A stretch of 64,000 bases of DNA from Collinsella sp. An307 (GTDB taxonomy: Bacteria; Actinomycetota; Coriobacteriia; Coriobacteriales; Coriobacteriaceae), in NCBI RefSeq assembly GCF_002161805.1, contig NZ_NFIP01000004.1:146476-210475 (forward strand). Direction: 5' to 3'. The translations under genes and the position numbers were made by a program. Shown here one piece after another: positions 45,700 to 54,397 of this stretch. Numbering within the stretch: the stretch's first letter is position 1; every line of letters begins with the position of its first letter. The notes below the pieces were generated by a model, which was not told the origin of the DNA, did no database searches, and was given only the letters and a program-made list of their open reading frames with translations.

Positions 45700-48462
45700 A
45701 TGGCAACCAGCTATCGCGCCGTGATGGACGGCACCTACGACAACCATCTCCTCCCCTTCCTTTGGATGAAGGGCGAGGATCACGCGACCATCACCGAGTA
45801 CCTGGAGAAGATCTCTGGGGCCGACATCCACGAGGTGTGCCTCGAGAGCCGCACGCACCCGGACTTCTGCGGCGACGGCTGGTGGCGCGACCTGCGCTTT
45901 GTAATTGATGAGTGCAAGCGCCTTGGCATGAAGATCTGGATCTTGGACGACGCGCATTTCCCCACCGGGTACGCCAACGGCAAAGTTGCCGAGCACCCGG
46001 AGCGCGCCAAGGTCGTGCTTACGCACCGCACCTTTGACGTGGCGGGCCCGGCGCGTGGGCTCTCCGTCCCGCTGACCGACCCCATGGACCCCACGCAGCA
46101 GTTTGTGGGCGTCGCGGGGATCTGCGATGGCAAGCCCGTGGCGATCGACTACCGCATTGTGCCGGCGCGCGTAAAGGACGCCGCCGACACTCCGGCGGGC
46201 GAGCCCGGCAGCGGCGCGGACGACGGCGCCAGCAAGGGCAACGCCACCGCAAGCGGCATGGCCGCTATGATGGCAGCACTCGCCCAGTTCTCGCGCGAGG
46301 CACCCGTAGACCTCGACCGCATCGTCTTTGACGTGCCCGAGGGTACGACCAAGGTCTTTGTTCTCGCCACGAGCCGCCGTACCGACTACAACCCCGACTA
46401 CATCAACATGGTCGACAAAGAGTCCTGCGACACGCTTCTCGAGGCCATCTACGAGCCGCACTTTGCGCATGTGGGCGACGAGTTTGGCAAGACGATCCTG
46501 GGCTTCTTCTCTGATGAGCCCGGTTTTGCAAACGAGAAGAGCGGCAAAGACGAAACCGGTGGCTCCGACAGCCTCATCGGTAAGGTAACGATGCCCCTGC
46601 CGTGGTCGGCTGAGCTCGAGCGGCGCCTGCGCGAGCGCCTCGGCTGCACGGACGACGCGGCGTTTTTTGGCGCGCTCGCCCAGCTCTGGGACCGCGACGA
46701 GACGGGTGCCCGCGCGCGCCACACCTACATGGACGTGGCGACCGAGCTCTACCGTGAGTGCTTTGACGAGAACATCGGCTCCTGGTGCCGTGCGCACGGC
46801 GTTATGCACATCGGCCACGTGATTGAGGACAAGGGTAGCCACGAGCGTTTGGGCTCCGGCGCCGGCCATTTCTTCCGCGCCATCGGCGGCCAGGACATGG
46901 CGGGCGTGGATATTGTCATCAACCAGCTCGTGCCCGGTATGGACGACGGCTTCCACAACTACGGTCGCGGCCTGTGGGACATGGCGTTTTTCAACTACAT
47001 GCTCCCCAAACTCGGCAGCTCCGCCGCGCATCTTGACCCCAAGAAGCAGGGGCGCTGCATGGCCGAGGTCTTTGGCGCCTTCGGTTGGCACGAGGGCCTG
47101 CGCGAGATGAAATGGATCGCCGATCACTTCCTCGTGCGCGGCGTGAACTACTTTGTGCCGCACGCGTTCTCGATGGACACCTTCCCCGACGGCGACTGCC
47201 CGCCGCACTTCTATGCGCACGGCAACAACCCGCAGTTCCGCCACTTCGGTCGCCTCATGAGCTACATGAATCGCCTGTCGACGCTGCTTTCGGGCGGGAC
47301 CGCGCACCCGGTTGCCGCTGTACTCTACGACGCTGACGCCGCCTGGGCCGGCACAGCAAGCCCCGCGCAGCGCGTCTGCCGCGAGCTTGCCCGCGCGCAG
47401 GTCGATTTTGACCTCGTCCCCGAGGAGGCCTTTGCCGACGCGGAGCGCTACGAGCTTGGTGTTTGTCCCGACGGTCATGGCTTCTCGGTGAACGGCCAGC
47501 GCTACCGTGCGCTCGTCATCCCTGCGCGCGCCTTTGTGGGCTCCTCTGCGCTTGCCTTCTGCCAGCGCCTTGCCGCCGCCGGTGTCACCGTCATCGCGGT
47601 GGACGAGCTGCCGAGCTGCCTCTACGACGGCGCGGCCGCGACCGAGGCCGGCTTTGCCCCTATCGCACCCGAGGCGTGGGCCGGCGCCCAGGTTGCCGTG
47701 CTTGGCGAGCTCGCCGATGCCCTGCGCGCCGCAGAACTCGACGACGTTCGTACAGATGCCGAGCAGCCTTGGCTGCGCGTCTACCACTACACCGGTGCCG
47801 CTTCTGAGGGCGAGGTGCCCGAGGAGTACTACTTCTGCGTGAACGAGCATCCGCGCACGGCACTCGCTACGGCGCTTTCTGCACGTGGCGCCGACGGCGC
47901 GCTCCACGAGCTCCGCGGTATCCGTATCGACGTGCTGAACGGCGCCGAGACCGCCTTTGACGGCGCGCTCGAGCTCGCGCCGTACGAGTCCTGCTTGATC
48001 GTTGCCGGCGCCAAGGCCGAGGCCGCTGCACCCGCCGCCCCGGCACGCGAGCCCATCGCCCTTGCCGGCACGTGGCACGTCGCCCACGCCGATGCCCTCG
48101 CCTACCCGGCCTTTGGCGACGAGGTTGCACTCACCGAGCTCGAAGACCTTTCGAACGGCGCCTTCCCGGGCACGGCGGGAACCTATCGCTACCAGCTCTC
48201 CTTCGAGCTCGCCGAAGCGCTCGACGGCGCCGCGCTCGACCTCGGCGAGGTTAGCGAGACCGCCGAGGCATGGCTCGACGGGCGCCCGCTCGGCGTGCGT
48301 CTGGTCCCGCCCTACCGCTTCTGCGCAGGCGATCTTGCGGCGGGCATGCACGAGCTCACGGTCGAGGTCATCAACACCGTCGACCATAAGATGTGCGACT
48401 ACTTCTCGATGAGCGAGCCTACGCAACCCTCTGGCCTTATCGGGCCGGTGACGCTGCGCTAG
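45700..48462 (+). CDS. GH106-like alpha-L-rhamnosidase
   Basis: 920 residues from ATG 45700, chosen for the GAAAGGA site; an upstream in-frame ATG has none. The barrel contains MKIWILDDAHFPTGYANG, ILGFFSDEPGF (candidate acid), HIGHVIEDKGSHERLG and CMAEVFGAFGW, a pattern seen in GH106-type rhamnosidases. Residues about 780-920 form a beta-sandwich domain (PYRFCAGDLAAGMHELTVEV). There is no signal peptide. It follows the Lac-family EIIC and precedes the rhamnose operon by a few kb, so it probably releases rhamnose from an imported glycoside. Confidence 0.75.
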   Translation: MATSYRAVMDGTYDNHLLPFLWMKGEDHATITEYLEKISGADIHEVCLESRTHPDFCGDGWWRDLRFVIDECKRLGMKIWILDDAHFPTGYANGKVAEHPERAKVVLTHRTFDVAGPARGLSVPLTDPMDPTQQFVGVAGICDGKPVAIDYRIVPARVKDAADTPAGEPGSGADDGASKGNATASGMAAMMAALAQFSREAPVDLDRIVFDVPEGTTKVFVLATSRRTDYNPDYINMVDKESCDTLLEAIYEPHFAHVGDEFGKTILGFFSDEPGFANEKSGKDETGGSDSLIGKVTMPLPWSAELERRLRERLGCTDDAAFFGALAQLWDRDETGARARHTYMDVATELYRECFDENIGSWCRAHGVMHIGHVIEDKGSHERLGSGAGHFFRAIGGQDMAGVDIVINQLVPGMDDGFHNYGRGLWDMAFFNYMLPKLGSSAAHLDPKKQGRCMAEVFGAFGWHEGLREMKWIADHFLVRGVNYFVPHAFSMDTFPDGDCPPHFYAHGNNPQFRHFGRLMSYMNRLSTLLSGGTAHPVAAVLYDADAAWAGTASPAQRVCRELARAQVDFDLVPEEAFADAERYELGVCPDGHGFSVNGQRYRALVIPARAFVGSSALAFCQRLAAAGVTVIAVDELPSCLYDGAAATEAGFAPIAPEAWAGAQVAVLGELADALRAAELDDVRTDAEQPWLRVYHYTGAASEGEVPEEYYFCVNEHPRTALATALSARGADGALHELRGIRIDVLNGAETAFDGALELAPYESCLIVAGAKAEAAAPAAPAREPIALAGTWHVAHADALAYPAFGDEVALTELEDLSNGAFPGTAGTYRYQLSFELAEALDGAALDLGEVSETAEAWLDGRPLGVRLVPPYRFCAGDLAAGMHELTVEVINTVDHKMCDYFSMSEPTQPSGLIGPVTLR

Positions 48463-48509
48463 CCCTTGCGCTAACACAAACCATAGCGGCGTCCCCCCCG
48501 CCCGATTGC

Positions 48510-48540
48510 TCGGCCCGTCTGCATAAAGCAGGCGGGCCGA
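48510..48540 (+). terminator. Hairpin after the GH106-like gene
   Basis: TCGGCCCGTCTGC (48510-48522) pairs with 48528-48540 with one G-T wobble and a 5-nt loop, 48 bp after the stop. Confidence 0.7.
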
Positions 48541-48605
48541 CTAGGTATCAGTTGGTAGCCACAAGTGGGTACGGCGCGGGGACACATGCCACAGCATCGC
48601 CAATC

Positions 48606-48641
48606 TTGTACGATATTCGATGCATATTTTGTACAATATCG
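48606..48641 (+). promoter_or_regulatory. Operator-like repeats of the Phd/PIN pair
   Basis: CGATATT (48611-48617) and AATATCG (48635-48641) form a perfect dyad, and TTGTAC occurs at 48606 and 48629. Such dyads before an antitoxin gene usually serve self-repression. Confidence 0.55.
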
Positions 48642-48673
48642 GTATGCAATCTTTCATGAGGAGAGGGATAGCG

Positions 48674-48952
48674 ATGCATGCCGAGCCCGTCCGTATCACC
48701 GCCTCAGAGTTCAGGCAGAACTTTGGGACCTATATGGCCAACGTAGCTACAACGGACTACGAAGTCACACGCAATGGTCGAGTCGTTGGTTTATGGACCA
48801 ACCCCAACCGTGATCGGGTTGACGCAGTACGGTCGCTAGCAGGAAGATTCAGCGCCCCCGGCCTTGACGATAAGCGGGTAGACGAGCTGCTCCTTGAGCG
48901 CAGACAGAACATTGCGGGCGGCTCCGATCAAACACACTGGGAGCTTGCATGA
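48674..48952 (+). CDS. Phd/YefM-type antitoxin
   Basis: 92 residues from ATG 48674 (AGGAGAGGG upstream). The N-terminal fold PVRITASEFRQNFGTYMANV with DYEVTRNGRVVGLW is the Phd/YefM DNA-binding part. The C-terminal part is charged, as expected for toxin binding. Its stop overlaps the PIN toxin start (ATGA). It neutralises the PIN protein and probably represses the pair. Confidence 0.82.
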   Translation: MHAEPVRITASEFRQNFGTYMANVATTDYEVTRNGRVVGLWTNPNRDRVDAVRSLAGRFSAPGLDDKRVDELLLERRQNIAGGSDQTHWELA

Positions 48953-49401
48953 GGATCTTCATCGACACTAATGTGGCGATTGATTTTCTCGTCGTCACGC
49001 GCGAACAACATAAAACCGCGGCACGCCTTTTCGAGCAAGCGGCAGCTCGAGGGGACAGCCTTGCTATATCCGCATCCCAGGCAACCGACTTGTACTACAT
49101 ACTTCGACGTATAGCTTCCGATCAAGAAGTCCGCACGTCGCTTCGAGAACTTTTTGCCGTCTGCGACGTGCTGCCAGCAACCTCCCTCGCCTGCACGGCA
49201 GCCCTCGATAGCAACGTGCCAGACTACAAGGATGCCGTGCAGATAGAAATCGCCCGCATGGGCTTGTATGATTGTCTCGTCACGCGAGACGCGAGCGACT
49301 ATGTCAATTCCGTCATTCCCGCCCTTTCGCCAGCGGCGCTGCTAGAGGAGCTCAAGCGCTCTGACGAGAACGGCAGTCACGCCCCCGCAGAAGACCGCTA
49401 A
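48949..49401 (+). CDS. PIN domain ribonuclease toxin
   Basis: 150 residues. The PIN acidic residues are visible in MRIFIDTNVAIDFL, in the middle Glu/Asp segment and in YDCLVTRDASDY. It probably cleaves RNA when the antitoxin is lost. Phd-type antitoxins are commoner with Doc toxins; a Phd/PIN combination is less usual but known. Start overlaps the antitoxin by 4 bp. Confidence 0.85.
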   Translation: MRIFIDTNVAIDFLVVTREQHKTAARLFEQAAARGDSLAISASQATDLYYILRRIASDQEVRTSLRELFAVCDVLPATSLACTAALDSNVPDYKDAVQIEIARMGLYDCLVTRDASDYVNSVIPALSPAALLEELKRSDENGSHAPAEDR

Positions 49402-49419
49402 CGCACAGGCCGGGCGGCC

Positions 49420-50040
49420 CTAGCGCACAAAGTTGGTGTGCGCGCTATGCACGCGGCCCGGATGCGTATGCCCCGCCGCAGCGCCATCGGCCACGCACTG
49501 CATGAGCCATGCCATGTTGAGGCCGAGTTGCTGCATCGTGGCGAGGCCCTCCTCGTCTTGAAGCGCCTCCTCGGGCGTGTTGCCGTGGAGCTGGTTCCAA
49601 TAATACGAGCTCACAATAGGCATGCCCGAGATGGTGAAATACTTGTTGAGCTGGTCGAAGGCCGATGCCGCACCGCCGCGCCGGCAGTTGACCACCGCGG
49701 CACCCACCTTGCCCGTCCAATCGACCGCACCGGTGTAGAACAGACGGTGCATGGCGCTTACCACCTGGCCGGAGGGCGCCGCATAGTGCACGGGCGAGCC
49801 AATCACCAAACCATCGGCCTCCTGCGCCTTGGGGATGAGTGTGTTCACCACGTCGTCCACCACGCAGCGGCCGAGCTTGCGGCACTGACCGCACGCTAGG
49901 CAGCCCGAGATAGGCTTGGCGCCCAGCCACACGATCTCGCTCTCGCACCCGCCCTCGGCAAGTCCCTTGGCCACGTGCTCAAGAGCCAGATTGGTAACAC
50001 CCGCTTTGTGCGGACTTCCGTTGATAAGCAGCGCCTTCAT
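49420..50040 (-). CDS. NADPH-dependent FMN reductase/flavodoxin-fold protein
   Basis: 206 residues from ATG 50040 (AGGGAGG upstream). ALLINGSPHKAGVTN is the FMN phosphate loop; GLVIGSPVHYAAPSGQ is the second flavin loop. GCLACGQCRKLGRC holds four Cys, like iron-sulfur flavoproteins or multimeric NADPH reductases of this fold. It is a cytoplasmic redox enzyme of unknown partner, convergent with the PIN toxin gene. Confidence 0.85.
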   Translation of the reverse strand: MKALLINGSPHKAGVTNLALEHVAKGLAEGGCESEIVWLGAKPISGCLACGQCRKLGRCVVDDVVNTLIPKAQEADGLVIGSPVHYAAPSGQVVSAMHRLFYTGAVDWTGKVGAAVVNCRRGGAASAFDQLNKYFTISGMPIVSSYYWNQLHGNTPEEALQDEEGLATMQQLGLNMAWLMQCVADGAAAGHTHPGRVHSAHTNFVR

Positions 50041-50114
50041 GCGGTCCTCCCTATACCGAATTGCTTCGGCGCTCTTATACCCTAAACGATGAGAGGAACG
50101 CTGCAGAAGCACAA

Positions 50115-50154
50115 CGCGACCGACCGGACATACAGGAGCTGTCGGTCGGTCGCG
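50115..50154 (-). terminator. Terminator of the rhamnose operon
   Basis: CGCGACCGACC (50115-50125) pairs perfectly with 50144-50154; it lies 57 bp past the rhaD stop on the minus strand. Confidence 0.7.
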
Positions 50155-50210
50155 ATGCATCCACGTGTTGCGATGTTGCGCCGCAACGAAACGCGTTTGG
50201 ATCCGATTGT

Positions 50211-51044
50211 TTAGTCGAGGAACGCCTCGTTCAGCTGGACGCCAAAGTCGCGGGCGATGGCGCGCAGGCTGTCGTCCTCGATGGTCTGCAGGATGGGCTG
50301 GCCGGTCGAGAGCACCTTCACGTAGATCTCGGCGCTCTTCTCGATGGTGTGCGCCAGACCAAAGGTCGTGTCAAAATCCGGACCGGACGCGAAGAGCCCG
50401 TGCTGAGACCACACGGCCGCCTGATAGGTCTCCATAAGGACGCTCGTGGCCTTGGCAATCTCGACGCCGCCAGGGACCATCCACGGCACCACGCCCACGC
50501 CCTCGGGGAAGACAACCGGGCACTCCGTGGCGCTCTGCCAAAGCGGACGGGTGAAGTCGCGGTCCGTGAGCGGCAACACGTAGGTGAGCGCAATCACGTT
50601 GGTGGCGTGGCAGTGGTAGATCACGCGGTTGGCGCCGTCGGTCACGCGCTTGCGCACGCTGTGGTTCATGAAGTGCGTCGGGAACTCGCTCGTGGGCACC
50701 GCGCCGCCCTCGAGGCCCCAAACGATGCGCCAAGCGCTGCCGGCCTCGTTGATCTCCACGATGCCGATGTTCTTCTCGGGCGCGATCGTGACGTTGCGGA
50801 AGTACTTGCCCGAACCGGTGGTGATGAAGTACTCGCCCGCCAGGTTCTCGCAGGTAACGCCCATCTCATGCCACTCGCGCGGCTCCGACGCAAAAGCGGG
50901 GCGCGCGGCCTCCACGTCCGCATCGGTCATGCGGTAGGTGAGGTTGCCGCCGTTGCGCTCGTGCCAGCCCTGCAGCCAGCCGTCGTCGCACATGCGGATA
51001 AAGCCCTCAAGCGCAGGCGTCTTCAAAATGTCAGTCATGGTCAT
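50211..51044 (-). CDS. rhaD: L-rhamnulose-1-phosphate aldolase
   Basis: 277 residues, close to the usual 274. ERNGGNLTYRM, FITTGSGKYFRN, IYHCHATNVIAL (zinc His pair with the later WSQHGLFASG) and VPWMVPGG are class II aldolase features in the RhaD order. It splits rhamnulose 1-phosphate into dihydroxyacetone phosphate and lactaldehyde. Last gene of the operon rhaB-isomerase-rhaD. Confidence 0.95.
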   Translation of the reverse strand: MTMTDILKTPALEGFIRMCDDGWLQGWHERNGGNLTYRMTDADVEAARPAFASEPREWHEMGVTCENLAGEYFITTGSGKYFRNVTIAPEKNIGIVEINEAGSAWRIVWGLEGGAVPTSEFPTHFMNHSVRKRVTDGANRVIYHCHATNVIALTYVLPLTDRDFTRPLWQSATECPVVFPEGVGVVPWMVPGGVEIAKATSVLMETYQAAVWSQHGLFASGPDFDTTFGLAHTIEKSAEIYVKVLSTGQPILQTIEDDSLRAIARDFGVQLNEAFLD

Positions 51045-51134
51045 ATCCCTTCTCTATAGGTTCCTTGGTTTCCAGGTTCCTCTTGTTGTACGTGTCATGA
51101 GTCGAGCTTGCGCCTGTAATTCAGCGTCCTGCAC

Positions 51135-51212
51135 GGCGGGCGGGGTCGCCGCAGGGCGCCTCCGCAGCCGCAAAGCGGCGAGGACAGCGCCCGAAGGCTA
51201 CCCCGACCCGCC
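51135..51212 (+). repeat. Intergenic long hairpin, family member C
   Basis: 51135-51159 pairs imperfectly with 51187-51212. The loop reads CTCCGCAG, CCGCAAAGCGG, CGAGGACA: the shared TCCGCAG/GAGGAC parts around a different mini-stem. A 19-bp direct repeat CGAGGACAGCGCCCGAAGG follows (51179-51197, 51225-51243). It lies between rhaD and the isomerase gene. Confidence 0.75.
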
Positions 51213-51275
51213 CCAGGCAGACGACGAGGACAGCGCCCGAAGGGGACTTCGTCCGGCCGCCAACGGCGCACGAAC

Positions 51276-52745
51276 CTACCGGCACACCACCTCAACAGGC
51301 ACATCAAGAATCTTTGCGACCTTCAGAATCGTGTCCGTATGGCTACCGAGCGTCGCGGCCATGTGATGCGTGGGGCCGGTCTCGTTCCAGCGGTTCATGA
51401 ACTCGCGCGCGCCAATCGAGAACTTCATGCGCATGTTCGTGTCACCAAACGTGAAGATGGGGCCGTCGACGTTCTCACCCTCGGCCACCACAAACTTGAA
51501 GCGACCGTCGCCGTCCTGCGTGATGCCCAGGAACGTCACCGTGCCCAGACCCGGATAGAACTGGGTGAGGTAGCCGCCGCCGGTCTTGCCGTGGAACACC
51601 GGGACCACCTTGAGCGTGGGCTTCTTGGCCGTGGAGATGGCCGCGTCGCCCGAACCGGAGTGGCCGATGATGACGATATCCTCGGGGAAGTCGATGGAGT
51701 ACATCTCGGAGAGCTGACCGGTGCCGGCGATAGTCTTCAAGATGCTCATGGCCACGGCGACCTTCATGTCGCCCTCGACCGCGCACGCTGTGCCCTGCTT
51801 GATGAGCATCGAGAACGCCGGGATGAGCATGGAGTCGAGCACACCCGCCTGGCCCTGGGCGTAGCCGTCATAGTGGCTTGCAACCAGGCCGATCTCCTCG
51901 TCGCGCACCCACTGCTCAAACGCCAGCACGTAGCGCGCCATCTCCTGAATGGGCTCGTCCGAGACCGCGGCACCGCCCTCCACGTCAAACGTGTCGAGAA
52001 TCTCGGCCGCCTTCGCGTCGATTGCCGCCTGGTCATCCACGCCATCGGCGATGGCCCACATCTTCTCCCAGTCAAACTGCTTGGTGTAGAGGCCCAGGCG
52101 GTTGTAGAGGTTGGTCTCGTCGATGTAGAGGTCCATCATGCCCGGATAGGGGCGGCCGATCTGGGCTATGTTGGTGCGGCGCAGGCGGCGACGCACCTGG
52201 GCGGCACGGCACCACTCGTCAAGCTGGCGCGCGACCTCAGGGTCGCCGCCCTCCACCACGCCGGTGATGACCGCGTGACGCTTGCCCGCGCGGTTGAGGT
52301 CGGCCACGACCTCGCCGGGGGCGCCGCAAGCGTAGAGGTCGCCCAGCCAGGTGGGGATGTCGGTCGTGGCGTAGTCGGGCTGCGCCTTCTTCTGCACGTT
52401 CACCACCACCACGGGCACGTTGAGGTCGCGCACCGCGGGCAGCACGTTGTAGGAGGTCGCGTAGGTGAGCATCTGCAAGATCACCAGGTCAACGTCGGCG
52501 GCGCGGAACTTGTCGCCCGCCTCCTGGGCCTGCTCCTTGGTGGTCACCATGCCGCCGTCCACAAGCTCAACCGCAGGCGGCAGCGTTGCCTTGAAGTCGG
52601 CGTACTGCTGCTCAAAGTTAGGAACGAGCTCGGGGAACTGCGGCAGGTACGCGCCGAGGGCGATGGAGAACACGCCCACCTTGGCGCGAGTCTCCACGAG
52701 CGGGGTGCTCGGCTGAGCTGACGGTACATTCTGAGGTGTAGACAT
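51276..52745 (-). CDS. AraA-like sugar isomerase of the rhamnose operon
   Basis: 489 residues with GGGGAAGG before the ATG. It has the L-arabinose/L-fucose isomerase fold: VGVFSIALGAYLPQFPEL, LVILQMLTYATSYNVLP and RTNIAQIGRPYPGMMDLYID; Glu and His residues near DIVIIGHSGSGDAAIS and THHMAATLGSHTD may be metal ligands. Classical RhaA is a shorter, unrelated-sequence xylose-isomerase-type barrel. Between rhaB and rhaD it probably does the rhamnose to rhamnulose step, a non-orthologous replacement (inference). Confidence 0.75.
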   Translation of the reverse strand: MSTPQNVPSAQPSTPLVETRAKVGVFSIALGAYLPQFPELVPNFEQQYADFKATLPPAVELVDGGMVTTKEQAQEAGDKFRAADVDLVILQMLTYATSYNVLPAVRDLNVPVVVVNVQKKAQPDYATTDIPTWLGDLYACGAPGEVVADLNRAGKRHAVITGVVEGGDPEVARQLDEWCRAAQVRRRLRRTNIAQIGRPYPGMMDLYIDETNLYNRLGLYTKQFDWEKMWAIADGVDDQAAIDAKAAEILDTFDVEGGAAVSDEPIQEMARYVLAFEQWVRDEEIGLVASHYDGYAQGQAGVLDSMLIPAFSMLIKQGTACAVEGDMKVAVAMSILKTIAGTGQLSEMYSIDFPEDIVIIGHSGSGDAAISTAKKPTLKVVPVFHGKTGGGYLTQFYPGLGTVTFLGITQDGDGRFKFVVAEGENVDGPIFTFGDTNMRMKFSIGAREFMNRWNETGPTHHMAATLGSHTDTILKVAKILDVPVEVVCR

Positions 52746-52789
52746 GGCCTTCCCCTATCCTTTCGTCTTGATATCCCGTTTCCGCAGGC

Positions 52790-54214
52790 TTAGCACGCGG
52801 GGTCGATGCGTTGGATGTTGAAGCTGCGCGCCACGCACGCGCGCGCCTCCTGCAGGCTTGCGAACTCGCCCGTGGCAATCATCTGCGCCATGAGGTTGCC
52901 GAGCGCCGTGCCCTCGGTGGGGCCGGCGAACACGGGAATGCCGCAGGCGTTGGCGGTTGCCTGGTTCATATAGCGGTTCTGGCTGCCGCCACCTACGATG
53001 TTGATGCAAGTGCGCGCAACGCCGGTGAGCTCGCCGAGCTCCGCCACGGCGCGGGCGTAGTCTGCCGCAAGCGAGTCGTAGATGCAGCGCACAAGCTCGC
53101 CCGGCTCTGCGGGCACAGGGCCGCCCGCCTCACGGCACGCGGCGCGAACCTCGTCCACCATGGAGGCGGGGGCGAGGAAGCGGTCGGCGTCCACGTCGAG
53201 CAGCGGGAAGTCGCCGCGCGCGGCAAAGGCCTCGTCAATAAGCGTGTCAAAGCTCGGCAGCTTGCCGTCTGCACGCGGTCCGAGCTCGCGGCGCACGCTT
53301 TGCACCATCCACATACCCATGATGTTTTTGAGGTGGCGGTAGGTGCCGTACGCGCCGCCCTCGTTGGTGAAGTTTGCCTTGGCGCTCGCCACACCCGTGA
53401 TGGGAGAGGTGTTCTCGCTGCCGAGCAGGCTCCACGTGCCGCTCGAAAGGTAGGCCGCCGCGGGGTCCTGCGCGGGAACGGCAAGCCAGGCGGAGCCGGT
53501 GTCGTGCGTTGCAGGCAGAACCACCTGCGCGTCAAAGCCCACGCGCGCGCGGACCTCGGGCGTGAGGCTGCCGAGGATAGCGCCCGGCTCCCGCACGGCT
53601 TGGAAGATCGCGCGCGGCAGGCCGAGGCGGGCGATAAGCTCGTCGTCCCACGTACGCGACGCGGCGCCTACGAGCGCCGTCGTAGAGGCGTTGGTGTACT
53701 CGTTTGCGGCCACGCCCGTGAGGAGGTAGTTGAGGTAATCCGGCACCATGAGGAAGGTGCGGGCGCGCTCGAGCTCCTTGGGGTGCTCGCGCATCTGCGC
53801 CACGAGCTGATAGGCGGTATTGAACCGCTGGAACTGGATGCCCGTGCGCGCATAGTGCTCGTCAAAGGTAATGACACCCGCGCGCTCGAAGTCCTCGCGG
53901 ATGCCCTCGGTGCGCCCATCGCGATACGCAACCGCGTCCCCAATGCGCGCGCCGTCCTCGTCCAGAAGCACGTAGTCAACGGCCCAGGCATCGATTCCGA
54001 TGGTGTCGGGTGCAAGCCCCTGCTCGCCCGCCGCGGCTAGACCCGCGACCACGTTCTCGGCCAGCGCGTCGATATCCCAGCAAAGATGGCCGTTTTGCTC
54101 GACGAGCCCGTTGTCGAAGCGGTATACCTCGGTGAGTTCGATCTTGCCGTCTACCACCTCGCCCACAATGTGGCGCCCGCTCGAAGCGCCAATGTCGATC
54201 GCCAGATGCCTCAT
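52790..54214 (-). CDS. rhaB: Rhamnulokinase
   Basis: 474 residues from ATG 54214. HLAIDIGASSGRHIVGEV is the RhaB-type phosphate loop; FDNGLVEQNGHLCWDID, VPDYLNYLLTGV, LPATHDTGSAWLAVPA and SSGTWSLLGSE are close to known rhamnulokinases of the FGGY family. It makes rhamnulose 1-phosphate. First gene of the operon, divergent from the AraC regulator at 54398; the 183-bp gap must hold both promoters. Confidence 0.94.
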   Translation of the reverse strand: MRHLAIDIGASSGRHIVGEVVDGKIELTEVYRFDNGLVEQNGHLCWDIDALAENVVAGLAAAGEQGLAPDTIGIDAWAVDYVLLDEDGARIGDAVAYRDGRTEGIREDFERAGVITFDEHYARTGIQFQRFNTAYQLVAQMREHPKELERARTFLMVPDYLNYLLTGVAANEYTNASTTALVGAASRTWDDELIARLGLPRAIFQAVREPGAILGSLTPEVRARVGFDAQVVLPATHDTGSAWLAVPAQDPAAAYLSSGTWSLLGSENTSPITGVASAKANFTNEGGAYGTYRHLKNIMGMWMVQSVRRELGPRADGKLPSFDTLIDEAFAARGDFPLLDVDADRFLAPASMVDEVRAACREAGGPVPAEPGELVRCIYDSLAADYARAVAELGELTGVARTCINIVGGGSQNRYMNQATANACGIPVFAGPTEGTALGNLMAQMIATGEFASLQEARACVARSFNIQRIDPAC

Positions 54215-54397
54215 AGCTCTCAAACCCTCCTCGCAGCCCGCACGAGCACCAGTTGCCGACGCTCGCGCACCGCCTGCCGCCGCTCGCACGGACGGCTGCC
54301 GGATTCTCTATCTGCTTGCAGTATATTTTTGAGGCACAAAGCGCTCCATACTCATTATTCGCTTTATGTCTTCGAGATATCCCACAGGAGGGATTTC

